A DNA stretch of 64,000 nucleotides. It comes from Roseburia sp. Its GTDB lineage: Bacteria; Bacillota; Clostridia; Lachnospirales; Lachnospiraceae. A program made the translations under genes and the position numbers. Of this stretch, positions 51,810 to 59,928 are shown in pieces; position 1 is the stretch's first letter, and the number at the start of each line of letters is the position of its first letter. The notes beneath the pieces were generated by a model, which was not told where the DNA came from, searched no databases, and saw nothing but the letters and a program-made list of their open reading frames with translations. The stretch spans positions 70,737 through 134,736 of the forward strand of contig JAHZFL010000002.1 of NCBI GenBank assembly GCA_019421345.1. The letters run 5' to 3'.

Positions 51810-52235
51810 TTATTTGTCCTTTTTCTTATCCTTGAAATCGCCTTTTCCCGGTAACGCTAATAAAAAAGAAATAACAATGATAGAAATAGTTGTCGTTGAA
51901 ACAGATGACATATAATAATCTACTATTTTCAACCCTAAGCTTGTAGCGATAGTATCTAAAACCAGATACAATACGAAAGCATATTTTTTGCTTATTCTTT
52001 CAAGTTCAGATAATGCCTTTGGTAATGCTCCTGCTATCAAACTTAATGGGCATGATACAACTGTTGCTATTATGAAAAATAATATGATGCTACCAATAGA
52101 CTCATATTGAAACCCGAATAATCTCATTATAGTACCACTTACTAAAGCAATGATTGAAAGCATTCCTATAAAAATCATTCCACTGATTATGAAAGGTATA
52201 ATTTTATCTTTATTGTCAATCGAAAATTTTTCCAA
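51810..52235 (-). CDS. YrvL-like membrane protein
   Basis: 141 residues, AT-rich, with four hydrophobic helices (about 12-37, 44-70, 85-105, 112-130) and a Lys-rich end. The sequence IMRLFGFQYESIGSIILFFI and LIAGALPKALSELE is like the small YrvL family, which in Bacillus subtilis restrains a sigma factor that drives oxalate decarboxylase genes. I infer no target here. Poor ribosome site and accessory context leave its activity open. Confidence 0.6.
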   Translation of the reverse strand: MEKFSIDNKDKIIPFIISGMIFIGMLSIIALVSGTIMRLFGFQYESIGSIILFFIIATVVSCPLSLIAGALPKALSELERISKKYAFVLYLVLDTIATSLGLKIVDYYMSSVSTTTISIIVISFLLALPGKGDFKDKKKDK

Positions 52236-52414
52236 ACATTTGCACGTCCTTCCATATTAACATTGATGTAAAACAACAAATTCGCTTCATTTCCACTACT
52301 CACAGTATAATTTTATTTTTTAGGTTATGCAATCAAAAAAGAGACGAAAAATTTTTATCCGATGTCAGAATCGTGTGCTTTTGCTGCGATACAACGTAAA
52401 GAACGCCGTTTGGT

Positions 52415-52654
52415 ATGCCGATATATAAAGTAAGAAGAACAAGGAGGTGCGTTACCGCAACATACAGCTATCATTTTACACAGGTGTTACCCGTAAACCC
52501 CGTCGCGCCTGTAAACCGCATGGATCGGTTTACACCGCATGACAAAAAGAAGCAGCAGCAAAAAAAGGATCGGCGCGCCTTTTCCTCCATGCTGAATGAG
52601 CTTTTACAGACAGAGGATTCTGGCACATCCTCCCGATTTGATGCGTTTGCTTAA
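52415..52654 (+). CDS. Small basic protein with VNPVAPVNR motif, possibly decaying
   Basis: Up to 79 residues. The likely conserved part is QVLPVNPVAPVNRMDRF, a Lys/Gln-rich stretch (HDKKKQQQKKDRR) and AFSSMLNELLQ. I remember short clostridial proteins with a similar VNPVxPVxR...FxxML layout, function unknown. The ATG at 52415 has no ribosome site. AAGGAGG lies at 52441-52447, but no start codon in this frame follows at the right distance, so the original start may be lost. A degraded copy is at 50546-50736. The flanking stretch 52236-52414 shows no gene. Confidence 0.45.
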   Translation: MPIYKVRRTRRCVTATYSYHFTQVLPVNPVAPVNRMDRFTPHDKKKQQQKKDRRAFSSMLNELLQTEDSGTSSRFDAFA

Positions 52655-52685
52655 AAAGAGGAATTATGAATCAGAGTATTGACTG

Positions 52686-52740
52686 GAATAGGAAAATCCC
52701 CGGCTGACAATGTTACTTGCGTTCGGGGATTTTCCTATTC
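52686..52740. terminator. Perfect 17-base inverted repeat
   Basis: GAATAGGAAAATCCCCG (52686-52702) and its exact complement (52724-52740) enclose 21 bases. It lies between the small plus-strand ORF and the minus-strand antitoxin gene and could end transcription from both sides, though no long T run follows. The remainder to 52897 contains a smaller CCGG-bounded hairpin (about 52780-52813) and no gene. Confidence 0.7.
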
Positions 52741-52897
52741 TATTTGTCAGTCTTTTAACCGTCTTTCTTTGCCTCGCTCCGGCTCTGCATCCATAATGCG
52801 GATGCGCTCCGGCATTCTCTCCAACGTCAGTATGCATCTGCAATCCGGTTGTTCTATTTCCTTGCATTTTCGGGTGCGCAAAGAACACTTCCTGCCT

Positions 52898-53149
52898 CTA
52901 TATCATCGTAGCCTTTTTCCAGTTTCTTATATGCATTTCCTCTGCTGTCATATCATCCATACAGACGGATGATGGCACCCGGCGCAATGAAACAGAAAAC
53001 GGAATCCCTCCCGTAAGGGAAATCTGGTTTAAATACAGATCAATCGCTGTTGCCATGGAAACCCCTAACTGGGATAAGACTCTTTCTGCCCGTTCTTTCA
53101 CAACCGGATTCACTCTTAAGTTTAACGTTGCTGTTTTTCTCCATGACAA
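52898..53149 (-). pseudogene. RelB/DinJ-family antitoxin, C-terminus frameshifted, no toxin adjacent
   Basis: 83 residues as read. The N-terminal ribbon-helix-helix is intact (KTATLNLRVNPVVKERAERV, LSQLGVSMATAIDLYLNQIS). After MTAEEMHI the frame changes to RNWKKATMI and stops. One extra A at this point (near 52925) would give KKLEKGYDDIEAGSV, the expected DinJ-like ending, so a one-base loss has removed the toxin-binding tail. No RelE/YafQ gene follows. A good ribosome site (AGAAGG) and an operator-like palindrome precede it, so the DNA-binding half may still be made. Confidence 0.75.
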
Positions 53150-53172
53150 GCCTTCTTATAATTACATCGTAA

Positions 53173-53194
53173 CGCTTTTGTCGTTGCAAAAACG
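53173..53194. promoter_or_regulatory. Palindromic operator-like site upstream of the antitoxin gene
   Basis: CGCTTTTG-TCGTTG-CAAAAACG is a near-perfect palindrome (7 of 8 positions), 24 bases before the start. On the minus strand TTGCAA falls inside it as a possible -35. This is the place where a ribbon-helix-helix antitoxin would bind its own promoter. Confidence 0.5.
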
Positions 53195-53252
53195 ATTACT
53201 TTTTATGGCATAACAAGATGCTCCGCAGCGATCACAAAGCTGATAACTATCG

Positions 53253-55958
53253 TCAGCCCTCTGTCTCTCTAAGCCTCTCCACGATCGTCTGTCTCGCCAC
53301 AACACGGTAGACAAGCAGCGGAACGATCGCGCCAATCACTGCCAGAACCGGGGCGATGATAAGGATCGGTGTCACGGTCAGCCGGTAGGTAAAGAACCAG
53401 AACATACTGCTCATTGCAGACGCCATGACAGGTCCTAACAGCAGGGAGAGCACAAGTGCGAACACCGCAGAGCCAAGCGCATACAGCAGTCCCTCAAAGA
53501 CCAGCATTCCCTTTAACTGTCTGCCGCTCATACCGATCGACTGGAGCATAGCAAATTCCCTCTTTCGCGTGATGATTCCGGTCAGGATCGCGTTGACAAA
53601 GTTTAACACGCCGATCATACCAACGATAAAGCTTAACACACCTCCCAAAAGCAGGAACATCCTTCGGAAACTCTCAAACTCCGCCTGATATTTCGCCTTG
53701 CTCTCGTAGTCATAGGAAGGATTTACGTTTGTTGTGTAGTCCTCCAAAAACTGCTCCATCAAAACATTTGCCTGATCTGTCGTGTCAAATGCATACAGCA
53801 TGACGGCATTGCTTCCGGTATCGCGGATAAATGTCTGGTCATTTAAGACAAACTGATCCGCCCCGTAATAGCGGTAGCTGAGCGCATTCGGAACACTCAC
53901 AAGCGCCACAACCTCATACTCTTTTTCGGTGTACTTCAGCGTGCGTGTATCAACAGGACGGTCGCCGATCGCATCAAGGTCTTCATAAATCTCTCCGGTG
54001 TCGGGATTGTAGTATTCAAACTCCTCCACATACCGCAGCTTGACTTTATCTCCGACCTTCGCCCAGTGAGACCCCATTTCCGCTGTTCCGTAATCATCCT
54101 CCATGTACACCGCCGCGATGTAATTGCCCCCCGGCTCGTAGAGCTTGCGGAGATCGCCCTCCAGCACACGCAGCCGATCCAACGCATAAGCTTCCATTCC
54201 CAAAAGTGATACACGGTCCATGAGCTTACCGTCCTCCGTCTTTTCCGCCGACGCAACCTTTTCGTCCAGTTGTTTTTGGGAATACCAGCTACTATACAAC
54301 TGCCGGTAGTATTCCTCGCTGACAAACTCCTGCGCAGCTTTCGTCTGCCCGTATACCTTACCACCCTCCGTAATACCTCCGAAGTCTGCAATACTGTCCA
54401 CCACACCATCCTCCACAGCGGCTTCTGCCGAAAACATTGAACCAACCCGAAAATAGGAAGCGTTTGCAACGATAAAATCGCTCACGGAATTGGAGGCAAG
54501 ATATTTATCCATATCAAAGCCTCTTGTGAACAGAACCGTGGTGTTTAACAGCACGACTGCCAGAGAGAGCGACGCGACCGTCACGATCGTCTTACTCTTG
54601 CTCCTCCCAAGATTCGCAAGCGCCAGAGAAAAGACGGAAACACCCTTTTTATTAACATAAGAGTGACCCGCAAAGCGTACCGCTCGTTGTTTTCTGCGGG
54701 TGGTCTTTTTTATATCGCTGCCTTCCGTATAGCGCACCGCCTCGATTGGTGAAATTCTTGCCGCCATGCGTCCCGGCTTCGCGCAGGAAAGCAGCACAGT
54801 GAGCAGTGAAAAGACAGCCGCACCGAAAAAGATCAGTGGATTTACGGACACCACATCCACCGCCATGCCGTTTAACCGGCTTAGCACCACCGGGGTCAGC
54901 CATGAACCGATCAGCCAGCCCATAAGCAGCCCAAGCGGGATGCCGCAGCCGGAAAGCAGCATCGCCTGATACCGCAGTAACCGTTTCACCTGCCGTCCGG
55001 TCGTTCCGATCGTCTTTAACAAACCGTAAAAACGAATGTCGCCAACTACGGAAATACGAAATACATTGTAAATGATCAGGTATCCGGTAAAGATGATCAG
55101 CAGCAACATGCCGGCGATCGCAAATACCACGCTAAGGTCCATGCTTTCGGAAAGCTGCGCTCCCGTATAGCCCCAGTTCACACCCTTGCGGATATAGGGC
55201 AGCTCCTCGCCGCTTGGATCCTCACTCTGATAGCCGTGATTTGCCAGAATCGTATCAAGATCATCTCCGATATTCGCCGAGCTCTTTAGCATCACATCAA
55301 GATTAAAGCTTCCGGTCATGTTATCTTTTCCCGGAGGCGTCACGCCGACCTCCTGTAAAACTGCGTCCACCCGACTCTCCGGGATTAAGATATGACTGGC
55401 AACGATTGCCTCATCCCGCTCCCACCAGCCGCACAGCGTAAAGGTCTGCGTCGTCTTAATTCCGTCCACCGGAAAGGTGATCGTGAACTCTGCGCCAAGC
55501 TCCGGTGTAACGCCAAGAAGCTCCAGCACGCTAATATCTGTCGCCGCCTCGTTTGTTCCCTCCTCCGGGAGTCTTCCCTCGATCGGATCGCAGTACATCC
55601 AGTGCGCGTTATTTTTGTCACTGTAGCTGATCTCCACCTGACTTTTGTTAAACGGGACATCTCTGGGCATTCCCAAAAAACGCCGCACTCCGTATTCCTT
55701 GATCATTGGATCGTCCTTTAGTTCCAGATACTGCTCTTTTGTCAGGCGCTTAAAGCCTCCATGCGAAAAGCCTCCGACCTGACGGAAATTTGACTCCTGG
55801 AACGAATCGTTGATCGACAGCGCAATCGTGAATAATGCAGTAAATAAAATCGTGGTGAGTGCGATCGCAAGCACGGCGATGATATTTCTTGTCTTTGACG
55901 CCGCAAGACTTTTGCGCGAGAGGTTGCTGATACATTTTTTATTTGCCACACGAATCAT
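53253..55958 (-). CDS. ABC transporter permease, FtsX/MacB type
   Basis: 901 residues. TM1 is at about 26-50. A large extracellular region follows (about 60-280). A first FtsX block (three helices, about 285-400) and a central helix after SKSKTIVTVASLSLA are followed by a second extracellular region (500-770) and a last FtsX block (about 785-890, LLLGGVLSFIVGMIGVLNFV). Proteins of this layout work with MacB/LolD-like ATPases in peptide or antibiotic export and resistance, or in lipoprotein transport. The ATPase gene is four bases upstream. A two-component system lies further upstream in the same direction. Confidence 0.92.
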   Translation of the reverse strand: MIRVANKKCISNLSRKSLAASKTRNIIAVLAIALTTILFTALFTIALSINDSFQESNFRQVGGFSHGGFKRLTKEQYLELKDDPMIKEYGVRRFLGMPRDVPFNKSQVEISYSDKNNAHWMYCDPIEGRLPEEGTNEAATDISVLELLGVTPELGAEFTITFPVDGIKTTQTFTLCGWWERDEAIVASHILIPESRVDAVLQEVGVTPPGKDNMTGSFNLDVMLKSSANIGDDLDTILANHGYQSEDPSGEELPYIRKGVNWGYTGAQLSESMDLSVVFAIAGMLLLIIFTGYLIIYNVFRISVVGDIRFYGLLKTIGTTGRQVKRLLRYQAMLLSGCGIPLGLLMGWLIGSWLTPVVLSRLNGMAVDVVSVNPLIFFGAAVFSLLTVLLSCAKPGRMAARISPIEAVRYTEGSDIKKTTRRKQRAVRFAGHSYVNKKGVSVFSLALANLGRSKSKTIVTVASLSLAVVLLNTTVLFTRGFDMDKYLASNSVSDFIVANASYFRVGSMFSAEAAVEDGVVDSIADFGGITEGGKVYGQTKAAQEFVSEEYYRQLYSSWYSQKQLDEKVASAEKTEDGKLMDRVSLLGMEAYALDRLRVLEGDLRKLYEPGGNYIAAVYMEDDYGTAEMGSHWAKVGDKVKLRYVEEFEYYNPDTGEIYEDLDAIGDRPVDTRTLKYTEKEYEVVALVSVPNALSYRYYGADQFVLNDQTFIRDTGSNAVMLYAFDTTDQANVLMEQFLEDYTTNVNPSYDYESKAKYQAEFESFRRMFLLLGGVLSFIVGMIGVLNFVNAILTGIITRKREFAMLQSIGMSGRQLKGMLVFEGLLYALGSAVFALVLSLLLGPVMASAMSSMFWFFTYRLTVTPILIIAPVLAVIGAIVPLLVYRVVARQTIVERLRETEG

Positions 55959-55962
55959 CTCA

Positions 55963-56634
55963 TCACCCCCTCACTGCGATGCGGCCGTCTTCGATGCGGA
56001 TGATCCGGTCTGCCATCTGCGCGATTTCTTCATTGTGGGTGATCATAACGATCGTCTGTGAGAAACGCTCACTCGTCACCTTGAGCAGCCCCATCACGTC
56101 CTGACTGGTACTGCTGTCAAGATTTCCCGTCGGCTCGTCCGCCAGAATGATCGCCGGCTTTGCCGCCAGCGCCCGCGCAATCGCCACGCGCTGCTGCTGT
56201 CCGCCGGAAAGATTGTTCGGCAGATTATTTAATTTTTTCTCAAGTCCTAATGTCTGAATGATTTTCTTTATGTATGCCCCGTCCTCACGGTTTCCGTCAA
56301 GCTGGATCGGCAGCACAATGTTTTCATAGACGCTTAACACCGGGACGAGATTGTAATTCTGGAACACAAAGCCGATCTTCCTGCGGCGAAATACTGTCAG
56401 CTCCTCGTCCTTTAATTTAGAGAGTTCTCTCCCGTCCACGGTCACACTCCCTGCGGTCGGTCGGTCAAGACCTCCGAGCATATGAAGCAGTGTCGATTTA
56501 CCTGAGCCGGACGTCCCGACGATCGCCACAAACTCGCCCTTCTCCACAGACAGATCCACGCCGTCTAATGCGTGCACCTCTGTCTCTCCCTTTCCGTATA
56601 TCTTTTTCAGATTCTTCGTCTCTAAAATTGTCAT
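55963..56634 (-). CDS. ABC transporter ATP-binding protein, MacB/LolD type
   Basis: 223 residues. Walker A GTSGSGKST (about 41-49), Q-loop VFQNYNLVPVLSVYENI, signature LSGGQQQR, Walker B AIILADEPTGNLDS. The short insert around GRELSKLKDEELTVFRRRKI is typical of MacB/LolD. ATG 56634 is preceded by GGAGG at seven bases; upstream frame without site ignored. It pairs with the permease just downstream. Confidence 0.95.
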   Translation of the reverse strand: MTILETKNLKKIYGKGETEVHALDGVDLSVEKGEFVAIVGTSGSGKSTLLHMLGGLDRPTAGSVTVDGRELSKLKDEELTVFRRRKIGFVFQNYNLVPVLSVYENIVLPIQLDGNREDGAYIKKIIQTLGLEKKLNNLPNNLSGGQQQRVAIARALAAKPAIILADEPTGNLDSSTSQDVMGLLKVTSERFSQTIVMITHNEEIAQMADRIIRIEDGRIAVRG

Positions 56635-56757
56635 AAAAGCCTCCATTCCGAAACGGCATGGCGCGCCGTTTCCCTCATGTTGTTTTCTACAAGACAAACT
56701 TTAGCACAAGAATCTTTCGTGCTTCTTTCTGAAATCTAACAGTTTTGAAAGATTTGC

Positions 56758-56879
56758 TACTCCAAAATATGCACCTCTTTGTATTTCTCACGGCAATCCC
56801 TGTATACCTCCGGCGCGACATTCTGCCCATTCACTTCGTATTCCTGCAGCGCTATTTCTTTCAAAAAGCGAAATTCATT
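56758..56879 (-). pseudogene. Possible gene remnant, about 39 codons
   Basis: A minus-strand frame reads FRFLKEIALQEYEVNGQNV and then APEVYRDCREKYKEVHILE before a TAG. It looks like the C-terminal end of a real protein, but an in-frame TAA stands directly before it and no ATG with a ribosome site exists. Family unknown. Confidence 0.3.
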
Positions 56880-56917
56880 TTATCCCATCTGATATGATTG
56901 TAATACAATACTTTTAT

Positions 56918-56973
56918 AAACAACGAGCGACACGCTTCGCGAGCCACTCTTATGTCAATAACAAGGGTATCCG
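56918..56973 (+). pseudogene. Short inverted remnant of the ABC permease gene
   Basis: The plus strand encodes KQRATRFASHSYVNNKGI, which matches KQRAVRFAGHSYVNKKGV of the permease at 53253-55958 (minus strand) at 14 of 18 positions. It is in the opposite direction and lacks all other permease sequence. The 56635-57013 gap otherwise contains the remnant at 56758-56879 and a terminator. Confidence 0.5.
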
Positions 56974-56997
56974 GCATATCATCTACCGGATACCCTT
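56963..56997 (-). terminator. Terminator of the 57014-58846 gene pair
   Basis: AAGGGTATCCGG / CCGGATACCCTT, a perfect 12-base stem with an 11-base loop, 17 bases after the last stop. The T run is weak (TTGTTATT on the minus strand). Confidence 0.7.
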
Positions 56998-57013
56998 AAA
57001 TGAAAATGTCTTT

Positions 57014-57829
57014 TCACTTAAAATGGTCACTGCTCAATTCATTCTCTGGTTCTTGTTTAAACAACTCGATGCTTTTCAGTATCGTTTCTATATCCATACT
57101 ATTTGCCGTATTCCAATATAAGGCAAGAAATTGTTCTCTTGCATCTGACATAGTACTTTCTACTTCCTTTGGTCCATATTTCTTTTTCTTAAGATCCTCC
57201 TGAAATTCCCTCTCCGAATAAATTGATGACACCCAATTCATTCTCTTCATTTTCTCTCTATATCTGGCTTCGTGTTCCAGACTTTTTATTCTCATTTCTG
57301 CCATCACCTTGCAGGATTCAATCCTTTTCTGATACATTTTCTCCAGCCCATTTAACTCCTCCTCCATCGTCATCTTCCGAAAGCCCGTTTCGGAGTTTTC
57401 ATCCGCTACGTATATTTCTCTTGTTCCCTCTGCATAACCCTTTACGATTTGATCGTATGTCTTTACATATGCCTGAAAATTGTTAGCAGCGTGCTTTTCA
57501 ACATAATTTATGTCCAGATCAATGCCATGCTCATTCCTCAAAAATAATGAAGCGTAATCTAATTCGTTATCATTTCTGCTTTCCAACTCATCTGAAAGCC
57601 TCACAAACTCCTCAAAATACTCTTTCCCTGAAATTCCTTTCTCTGTCAGACTTTCATGAAATGCAGCCCATCCCTTATCTGAAATGGAGACCAAAACAGA
57701 ATCTAACTCTACCTTTGTCTGCCCTGCTTTTTCTGTCTTTTTCTCCATTGCCGCCAAACTGCCGCCCCCAACCGGAGCTTTTGCATACATTTCCTTTATA
57801 TTATTCCCACCAACGGCTATCATTTTCAT
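57014..57829 (-). CDS. Unknown helical protein, second gene of a secreted/non-secreted pair
   Basis: 271 residues without signal or membrane segments. I do not recognise it. A short Gly-rich head (APVGGGSLAAM) precedes VLVSISDKGWAAFHESLTEK. Most of the rest is predicted helix, with a charged coiled-coil stretch at about 165-230 (LEKMYQKRIESCKVMAEMRI, EREFQEDLKKKKYG). The ATG follows GGGAGG. It begins 12 bases after the secreted protein gene and ends before a perfect hairpin, so the pair is a closed unit. Same gene arrangement as at 30985-32439, though I see no clear sequence similarity. Confidence 0.75.
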   Translation of the reverse strand: MKMIAVGGNNIKEMYAKAPVGGGSLAAMEKKTEKAGQTKVELDSVLVSISDKGWAAFHESLTEKGISGKEYFEEFVRLSDELESRNDNELDYASLFLRNEHGIDLDINYVEKHAANNFQAYVKTYDQIVKGYAEGTREIYVADENSETGFRKMTMEEELNGLEKMYQKRIESCKVMAEMRIKSLEHEARYREKMKRMNWVSSIYSEREFQEDLKKKKYGPKEVESTMSDAREQFLALYWNTANSMDIETILKSIELFKQEPENELSSDHFK

Positions 57830-57841
57830 TGCTTTACCTCC

Positions 57842-58846
57842 CTACGCTTGATTATCCCATTTGTATACGCGCGCCCATGTGATAGAATTGGAACCTACCG
57901 GTGCAAAATCATAAAAATAATTAAATTCAACAATGTCGATCAATTTCCCTGTATCTGGATCAATCAAAACTGTCACAGAATCCATATCATCCAAATATGT
58001 ATTCATCCTGTATGCCCCCGTTCCATAACAGTCAATATGATAAAAATCTGAGTCACTTCTAAATGTGAGCATTAATGCCGGTCTGCTGCTTACCTGCATC
58101 GCCGGTCTGGTTGACTTGTAATAATGAACGGCTGCTGCCTGACTCCAATCCGAAACAATGCTCCCGTTATGGGAAGCTGTATCAATTTTTATATCATATG
58201 ACTGCATTCCCGCCGAATTCGAAAGTTCCTTCACGTAAGAATAGCTAATGTCTATCGGCTTTCCATTGACGTAATTTAGAGTTCGTTCCGCATTTGCTTC
58301 ATAAGTGATTCCTGCATCCTTACTTACATATTTATCCAATGCGCTGTCACTGCTTATGGGCGCTATTTTTTCAAAGCTGACCTTATAAGTACTGTCTTCC
58401 GAATAAGTGCGACTCTCTGAAACAACTGCAAAATAATAGGTTCCGGGCATCACCTGATACATATCATCATTTGCTGCACGCATTGACGCTTCATCGCCCG
58501 ATTTCCCCACATATAGCAATGAATATCCATCCGATGATGAAATAGAATATGAAATCACTGCAGGTTCTTCTGCCGTTAACGCATAATAATCCACCTCATC
58601 CGGATGCGAGATCACATCGGATACCGGAGAATTCCATGTCACTGCTGTGGCTGTTCTTTCAAAATTATTACCCTCATTTTGTCCAGCCATTGGCAAAACA
58701 GGAACTTCCTGTTCTGAAATTTCAAGAATTTCCATCGAACCAGCCTCATTTCCCCCTAACGGCTGTGCCTGAACTTCCTGATTGAAATTGCCCAGCAAAA
58801 AAACCATAGACAAAACCAATGTCCCCGCTAAAATCCTTCCCCTCAT
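57842..58846 (-). CDS. Secreted protein with a PPC-like beta domain
   Basis: 334 residues. Signal peptide at 1-27 (cleavage near VQAQ). Residues 60-160 look like a bacterial pre-peptidase C-terminal-type beta sandwich (SDVISHPDEVDYYALTAEEP, MYQVMPGTYYFAVVSES). The last 170 residues form a second domain of unknown fold, ending with a Trp/Tyr-rich region (FNYFYDFAPVGSNSITWARV). No catalytic motif or wall anchor is visible. AAGGAGG precedes the ATG, and the gene has a near-consensus promoter of its own. Confidence 0.75.
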   Translation of the reverse strand: MRGRILAGTLVLSMVFLLGNFNQEVQAQPLGGNEAGSMEILEISEQEVPVLPMAGQNEGNNFERTATAVTWNSPVSDVISHPDEVDYYALTAEEPAVISYSISSSDGYSLLYVGKSGDEASMRAANDDMYQVMPGTYYFAVVSESRTYSEDSTYKVSFEKIAPISSDSALDKYVSKDAGITYEANAERTLNYVNGKPIDISYSYVKELSNSAGMQSYDIKIDTASHNGSIVSDWSQAAAVHYYKSTRPAMQVSSRPALMLTFRSDSDFYHIDCYGTGAYRMNTYLDDMDSVTVLIDPDTGKLIDIVEFNYFYDFAPVGSNSITWARVYKWDNQA

Positions 58847-58905
58847 AAAACCTCCTTCTCTGCCGCGCGAGCGGCTAGAACTATTATGGATATTATTACA
58901 TTTTT

Positions 58906-58934
58906 AGTATAATTCTTTGCGCGAAAAATGTCAA
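58906..58934 (-). promoter_or_regulatory. Strong predicted promoter of the secreted/unknown gene pair
   Basis: Minus strand TTGACA (58929-58934), exact 17-base spacer, TATACT (58906-58911). It lies between the histidine kinase stop and the secreted protein start, so the pair is expressed independently of the upstream two-component genes. Confidence 0.85.
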
Positions 58935-58992
58935 CCTGCGCCCTCCTCCGTTTTCACTTTTTCTTCCCTTCCTACCGCAAAATGCTATCATA

Positions 58993-59928
58993 TTAAGAAT
59001 CCCGCTGTCTCTCATCCACCGCCGCCAGAAAGACCGAAAAGACCGAGCCCTCGCCGGGTCTTGATGTCACCTTCAGATAACCGCCCTCGCCCGAGATGAT
59101 CTGGCGCACCAGATACAGCCCGATACCAACGCCCGCCTCTCCGCAAACCTCCATGCCCCGGTAAAAGCGGCCGAACACCTTTGGCTGCTCCTCCTCGGAA
59201 ATTCCAATGCCGTTGTCTTTTACATCAATGCGGCAAAACATCTCATAGGGCGTGACGCGCACCGACACCTCGCCGCCCTCCGGCGTATATTTGATGGCGT
59301 TGTCCAGCAAATTTAAAACCGCCTCCTCCGTCCACTTTTCATCAAAAAGCGCCCGCTGCTTTTTCGTGCTCTCGTCCGAAAAGAGCGTGACACTGATCTG
59401 CTTTGCCGCCGCCTTCTGTTCCTGCGCCGCGACCGCGCGGCTTAGCATGGGGAACACATCATTCGCCTTCGGGCGCAGCGCGAGTACGCCCGTTTCCAGA
59501 CGCGACGTTTTCACAAGGGCATCGATCAGAAATTGCAGCTTCTGCGCCTGAATCTTTAGCGCCTCCACATATGCCCTGCCGCTCTCCGGCAGCGCTTCCT
59601 CCTCCAGCAGCCCCGTATACAGCAAAATATTGGAAAGCGGCGTTTTTGTCTGATGCGAAATATCACCGATCAGCGTCTTGATCTTTTCCTTTTCCTCGCT
59701 CAGATTCCGCGCGGACACGGCAGACGCCGAGAGATAACGGCTATATTTTGCCTCCACCGCCGAGCAGAGACTCTCGTCAAACCTCTGCTCCAAAAATATG
59801 CCGTCTGCCGCATCATCCAGCATTCGGGACAGATGTGTTAAGGTATGCTTCTCCCTTTTGCGAAACCACACTGCCGCAAAAAGGGATATGGCTGCAGAAA
59901 GCACCGCAAATATCGCCAGAGCCTCCAT
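58993..59928 (-). CDS. Sensor histidine kinase with one membrane helix
   Basis: 311 residues. A single helix (3-22) anchors the protein; there is no extracellular sensor domain. The H-box is IGDISHQTKTPLSN (His about 91), followed by the ATPase domain with N-box LLDNAIKYTPEGG, G1 DVKDNGIGIS and G2 GEAGVGIGLYL. Such small kinases often read the state of a partner ABC transporter, which fits the MacB-like genes downstream. The ATG directly follows the TAG of the response regulator (no gap). Confidence 0.94.
   Translation of the reverse strand: MEALAIFAVLSAAISLFAAVWFRKREKHTLTHLSRMLDDAADGIFLEQRFDESLCSAVEAKYSRYLSASAVSARNLSEEKEKIKTLIGDISHQTKTPLSNILLYTGLLEEEALPESGRAYVEALKIQAQKLQFLIDALVKTSRLETGVLALRPKANDVFPMLSRAVAAQEQKAAAKQISVTLFSDESTKKQRALFDEKWTEEAVLNLLDNAIKYTPEGGEVSVRVTPYEMFCRIDVKDNGIGISEEEQPKVFGRFYRGMEVCGEAGVGIGLYLVRQIISGEGGYLKVTSRPGEGSVFSVFLAAVDERQRDS

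Noticed and set aside
52664..52888. 74-codon minus-strand ORF after the antitoxin, considered as the missing toxin
   Set aside because: It reads through the 17-base inverted repeat and shows no RelE/YafQ features.
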